Below are positions 60,668-64,000 of a stretch of 64,000 bases of DNA, piece after piece. The stretch spans positions 6,614,269 through 6,678,268 of the forward strand of contig JAQFVV010012423.1 in NCBI GenBank assembly GCA_028023455.1. The letters run 5' to 3'. Numbering within the stretch: position 1 is the first letter of the stretch; the number at the start of each line of letters is the position of its first letter. Under the pieces are notes generated by a model. That model saw only the letters and a program-made list of their open reading frames with translations. It did not search any database and was not told the origin of the DNA. This DNA comes from Epiperipatus broadwayi (Eukaryota; Onychophora; Udeonychophora; Euonychophora; Peripatidae). Both the position numbers and the translations under genes were made by a program.

Positions 60668-61929
60668 GCCATATTAAACTAAAGAATATCTTCAAAAAAA
60701 TGTAAATACATATTTTATTAATTTTATGTGTAATCTCCAACACATAAATTAACAACAATAAGTTAAGATAGCTAAAGAGAAAATAATGGTTTTTAAAATA
60801 ATAAGAAGTTAGACAAAATTGAACATAATGCCCATGCTTATATATCTTCCTGCATAATAATAAAATACTAAAATAAAGCTCTCATTATTGGGGGGAGGGG
60901 GGTAGATATTACAAAAATAAAGATCCTATAACAGAAATGATGATTTTAAATTTTAAAAGTTGAACAAAAGTTCTTATCTTCTAAAAACTCGTCAAATAAA
61001 ACAAGGAACAAAAATTATGTTTCAGAATAGCATTTAACTAAGTTACAATAAAATTCCTAAAAACAAGTAGGTTTCTGTACTTTGTGATTCTTTGTGGACT
61101 AAAACATGGTCTTTAAAAAAGCAGATGACTTTCACTTACAATTTTAGAGCATTTTCATAGTCAGTTAAAAAAATAAGTAAATTCTTAATAAGGTTTATCC
61201 TGAGTTTTCATTCGAAGTTCAATTGGCCAGAGTAAAATTGTTACATTTTAGATCATACTATTAGATAATTCATTTTCAGATTCAATAATGCTTGGAAAAT
61301 ACAAAAATTAATAAGAACTTCCAATAATATTAAACTAATGAATTATTTCAATATGCAATAGAAAAAACTGAAAATGCAAACAATGGCAACGATTTGATGG
61401 CATCTGACTTAATCTAATTACTTTTGCCAAAATTTGCAATAGCATTCTTCCAAAAATTGTGAGGATTTAAAAGTTTAACAGAATATATATATATGAGATT
61501 GTTCTTGACCTGGTTGAAGAATTCTGATTTGTTTAGAAGTGCATCTTGGAGCTCATTTGTCTTTTTCATCAGTCTTTATTCATATATATTGAATAAGTAT
61601 AAGTGAATACAAGTTTTAATCATATCTTAAAATATAATTAACGAGAGAAAAATATAAAGAATTGCATTAATGGTATAATGTAAATGTGTTTAAATAAAAA
61701 TTAATATAATAATCTTTAATTAAGTTTGAAAACTATATCTAGGCCAAAAATAATACGATATCTACATTAATATATTATTAGTAATAATCATTAATTTATT
61801 TATATAGAAGGAATAGTATCAAATGTATGAGTGCAAAAAATATAACGCTTGTAGATTAAATTGCAATAATATATATATATAAAGTTGATAATAAATGGAC
61901 AGCTGAAGTTTTAAATTGGAAAGGAAAAG

Positions 61930-62046
61930 ACTATAAAAGACTTAGAAAGGGTTCATATATGAGATGGATTTGAAGTTGGGGATCGGAAAAACCAAACTGA
62001 CTTAAGAGAGACTTTCATCCTGCAGTGGATTGATAATATAAATAGC
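61930..62046 (+). pseudogene. C-terminal scrap of an RTE-like LINE
   Basis: The frame reads DRKNQTDLRETFILQWIDNI. It matches the usual end of RTE/BovB-type ORF2 (DR..W....EA.V.QW.D) and is preceded by MRWI. Only about 35 codons are recognisable, with a stop in the middle. The upstream sequence has no RT match. Confidence 0.45.
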
Positions 62047-62954
62047 TGTCTTTTTGTGTATGCTGATAAACATAAACATAATGTAAGTTACAATATTCTT
62101 TTAAAAAAATATCTATTTCTTACAAGGATCTTTCTGCTGGTAAACTTCCTGATGTTAAAACTCTTTCAAATAATACTCTTGTGTTGTTATCCTCTAAAAT
62201 AAATCAATATATATTATATTAAAACATAAATATATATATATGAATGAAACAATACATAATTATATTGATGTATGTTGGGTAATATTTATTTTAAAAAAAA
62301 ATTATTGATTTCAAAAAGATAAGAAAATATAAATATTTAAGTATGCACATACATTTATTATATGTATAAATGACAGACATTGTGTAACAATAAAATAATA
62401 ATCACTAAATAAACAGACAACTTGACTTTTAAATTTTCAAAGAATAAAAAAGAATACATGTATTCATGAATGAGGAATCATATAATATACAAGATAAGGA
62501 AGTAATGAATTATGCACAGATTATCTTAATAAATTCTTCCAAAAGATATATATAATAATCCAAAGAATGAATAGCTGCCACTGATTATCAGGTTTTTTCT
62601 TTAAATTTAAATAAAGTCAACTGCCAATCTTAAAAAAAAAAAGTATGATCAAAATTTTTTGTATTATATTAAGACATATCAAAGCAAATTTATTTGTTTA
62701 GAAGCTATTGTTATATGTTCATGTAGGAGCGAACAAAGTAAATGTAATTCATTTTATTTATTCTAGATCCATATTGCTTTAACACTAGATAGTAGTGTCA
62801 TATCCAAATTCCAAGATCAAAGGTGCATACATAATTGCTACACTGACAAACCTATACAATTATAAAAAAAAAAATGTTAAGCTTGGTTTCAAAACTATAG
62901 GATATTTGAATATCAGATTATTATTATAGATGTTATTTTAAAAAAAAGTAAAGG

Positions 62955-63095
62955 CAGCTGCTAGATGTATACAGTATTTACAAATCCAATTCTTCTCACT
63001 AATGAAGCCTGTATCCAGAAATTAGTTTAAGATTTAGATGTGGCAATAATATCTAACGCTCATTGATTACTCAAGACTACAATAAATGGCTCAGT
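62955..63095 (+). repeat. Ribozyme-like repeat family, decayed copy d
   Basis: Keeps GGCAGCTGCT, TCTCACTAATGAAGCC, CAGAAATTAGTTT and CTCATTGATTACTC in the family's order, with a deletion before the core. The core reads CUAAUGA (62999-63005) then GAAAUUAGU (63018-63026). G5 is lost, so it is inactive, but the shared order shows common descent. Confidence 0.6.
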
Positions 63096-64000
63096 GTATA
63101 AAACAAATTATATAAAATGTAAGCATTATCTAGGTACATTAATATTAATAATTATAAAAAAATGAGGAAAAATAACAGATATAACATCATACTATGAACT
63201 CATAATATAATGAAGATTTATTTCCATCTTTTCAAAATGACTTTAGCATATTACAAATATGATCATCAATGCAGGAGGAATTTTGGGGTGTAGATTGTGG
63301 CATAGATTTTCTAGACTTAAAAGAAAAATAAAATCACAATAAACTTGAAATTATGTTTATGTCTTTCCATGAAATAAATAATGCCTTATAAATTTTAATA
63401 GTATTTTAGACATTGAAAGAAGAGAATGAATAGAATTTATTAGGTTTTCTGCTGTTTTCTAAATTATTGCCACGGAATCGAGTTGTTTTTTGTTTTGTTT
63501 TTTTTGTAAAGATTAGAAATATTTTGTCAAAAGTCTTCAGATTTTTGAATTTTCATATCATGTTAAATATTTGAATGGATAATAAATTTTACACAAGATT
63601 GAAAAATTTAGTAAATTTCTAATTAAATTTGAATGGTTTACTTTGTAGATTATTTATATAATTTTGATGAAAAAACGTAATTTAGTAAATACTGGCAATT
63701 TTTGGTGCTGCATCTTTTGAATATTGTAGAGTAGAAAATAACTGAAAAAAAGCTTTGATGGCAATGAAAGAAGCTAAAGATATCATTAATGATAATAACC
63801 TGATCATCATGTATACAATGCAATACATACGATTATTAAAAAAAAAGCAGACGTTTTGTTTAAACTTTACAAAATCTCTCAGTCTGCTGAATTAGTTAAG
63901 ACTCCGAAAAAACAAAATCAATGGCATAAATACAAAGGCTTCGCACAAAAAAAGTAAAAATGATTGATTGGATATTTAAAAAAAACAAAAGCTTGATGCA

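Larger units (their letters stand above)
53783..64000. other. CSTF3 intron upstream of exon A (partial)
   Basis: No further CSTF3 exon was recognised up to 64000. Listed separately: minisatellites at 55195-56165, an LTR element at 58441-60667, a LINE end near 61930-62046 and a decayed ribozyme-like copy near 63000. I see nothing I can name in 53783-55194, 56166-58440, 60668-61929, 62051-62954 or 63096-64000. 54660-54960 and 57180-57900 are strongly purine-biased on the plus strand. Confidence 0.55.

Noticed and set aside
1-64000. CRISPR arrays, operons, ribosome-binding sites
   Set aside because: The window is eukaryotic (spliced gene, LINEs, SINE). No regularly spaced repeats or bacterial gene organisation.

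Overview
The window is about three-quarters A+T. It has interrupted genes, long introns, poly(A)-tailed retroposons, Penelope-like, CR1-like, hAT, pogo-like and LTR elements, and no operons. This points to a large invertebrate genome. I cannot name the phylum with confidence.

The one host gene I recognise lies on the minus strand: the C-terminal half of CSTF3 (CstF-77, suppressor of forked). It is seen as three exons with good splice sites and matching phases: 53686-53782, then 17209-17313, then 3788-3938. The introns between them are about 36.4 kb and 13.3 kb, and the flanking introns run off both ends of the window. Almost everything else is intron filled with layered mobile elements.

Layout from left to right: a head-to-head pair of hammerhead-ribozyme-like repeats (2.5-3.2 kb); CSTF3 exon C; a pogo-like MITE (4.9-5.8 kb); a small hairpin (6.85 kb); a hAT element with an exact 8-bp target duplication and two insertions inside it (9.36-12.9 kb); a decayed Ty3/gypsy relic, a short LTR with primer-binding site, and a tRNA-derived SINE (14.3-16.5 kb); CSTF3 exon B (17.2 kb); an unassigned mosaic (19.5-26 kb); LINE relics (26.5-29.5 kb); a Penelope-like element with a GIY-YIG coding end, a tRNA-like segment and a hammerhead-like motif (31.9-33.0 kb); a 3.9-kb long inverted repeat with an exon-like ORF in both arms and a second pogo-like MITE inside (34.5-38.4 kb); a near-full-length CR1-like LINE with PHD/esterase ORF1 and a two-unit 5' repeat (38.4-43.3 kb); tandem and dispersed repeats (43.4-44.7 and 48.7-49.9 kb); a second hAT pseudogene split by a 528-bp palindrome (45.0-47.4 kb); a third copy of the ribozyme-like repeat (52.5 kb); CSTF3 exon A (53.7 kb); degenerate minisatellites (55-56 kb); an LTR element with almost no internal region (58.4-60.7 kb); and a decayed fourth ribozyme-like copy (63.0 kb).

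Two things deserve most attention. The first is a dispersed repeat family whose consensus fits a type-I hammerhead ribozyme, with a compensatory change in stem II. The second is the long inverted repeat, whose two arms carry the same 31-codon exon-like ORF, differing by one synonymous base. That arrangement could give a long hairpin RNA directed at a gene elsewhere.
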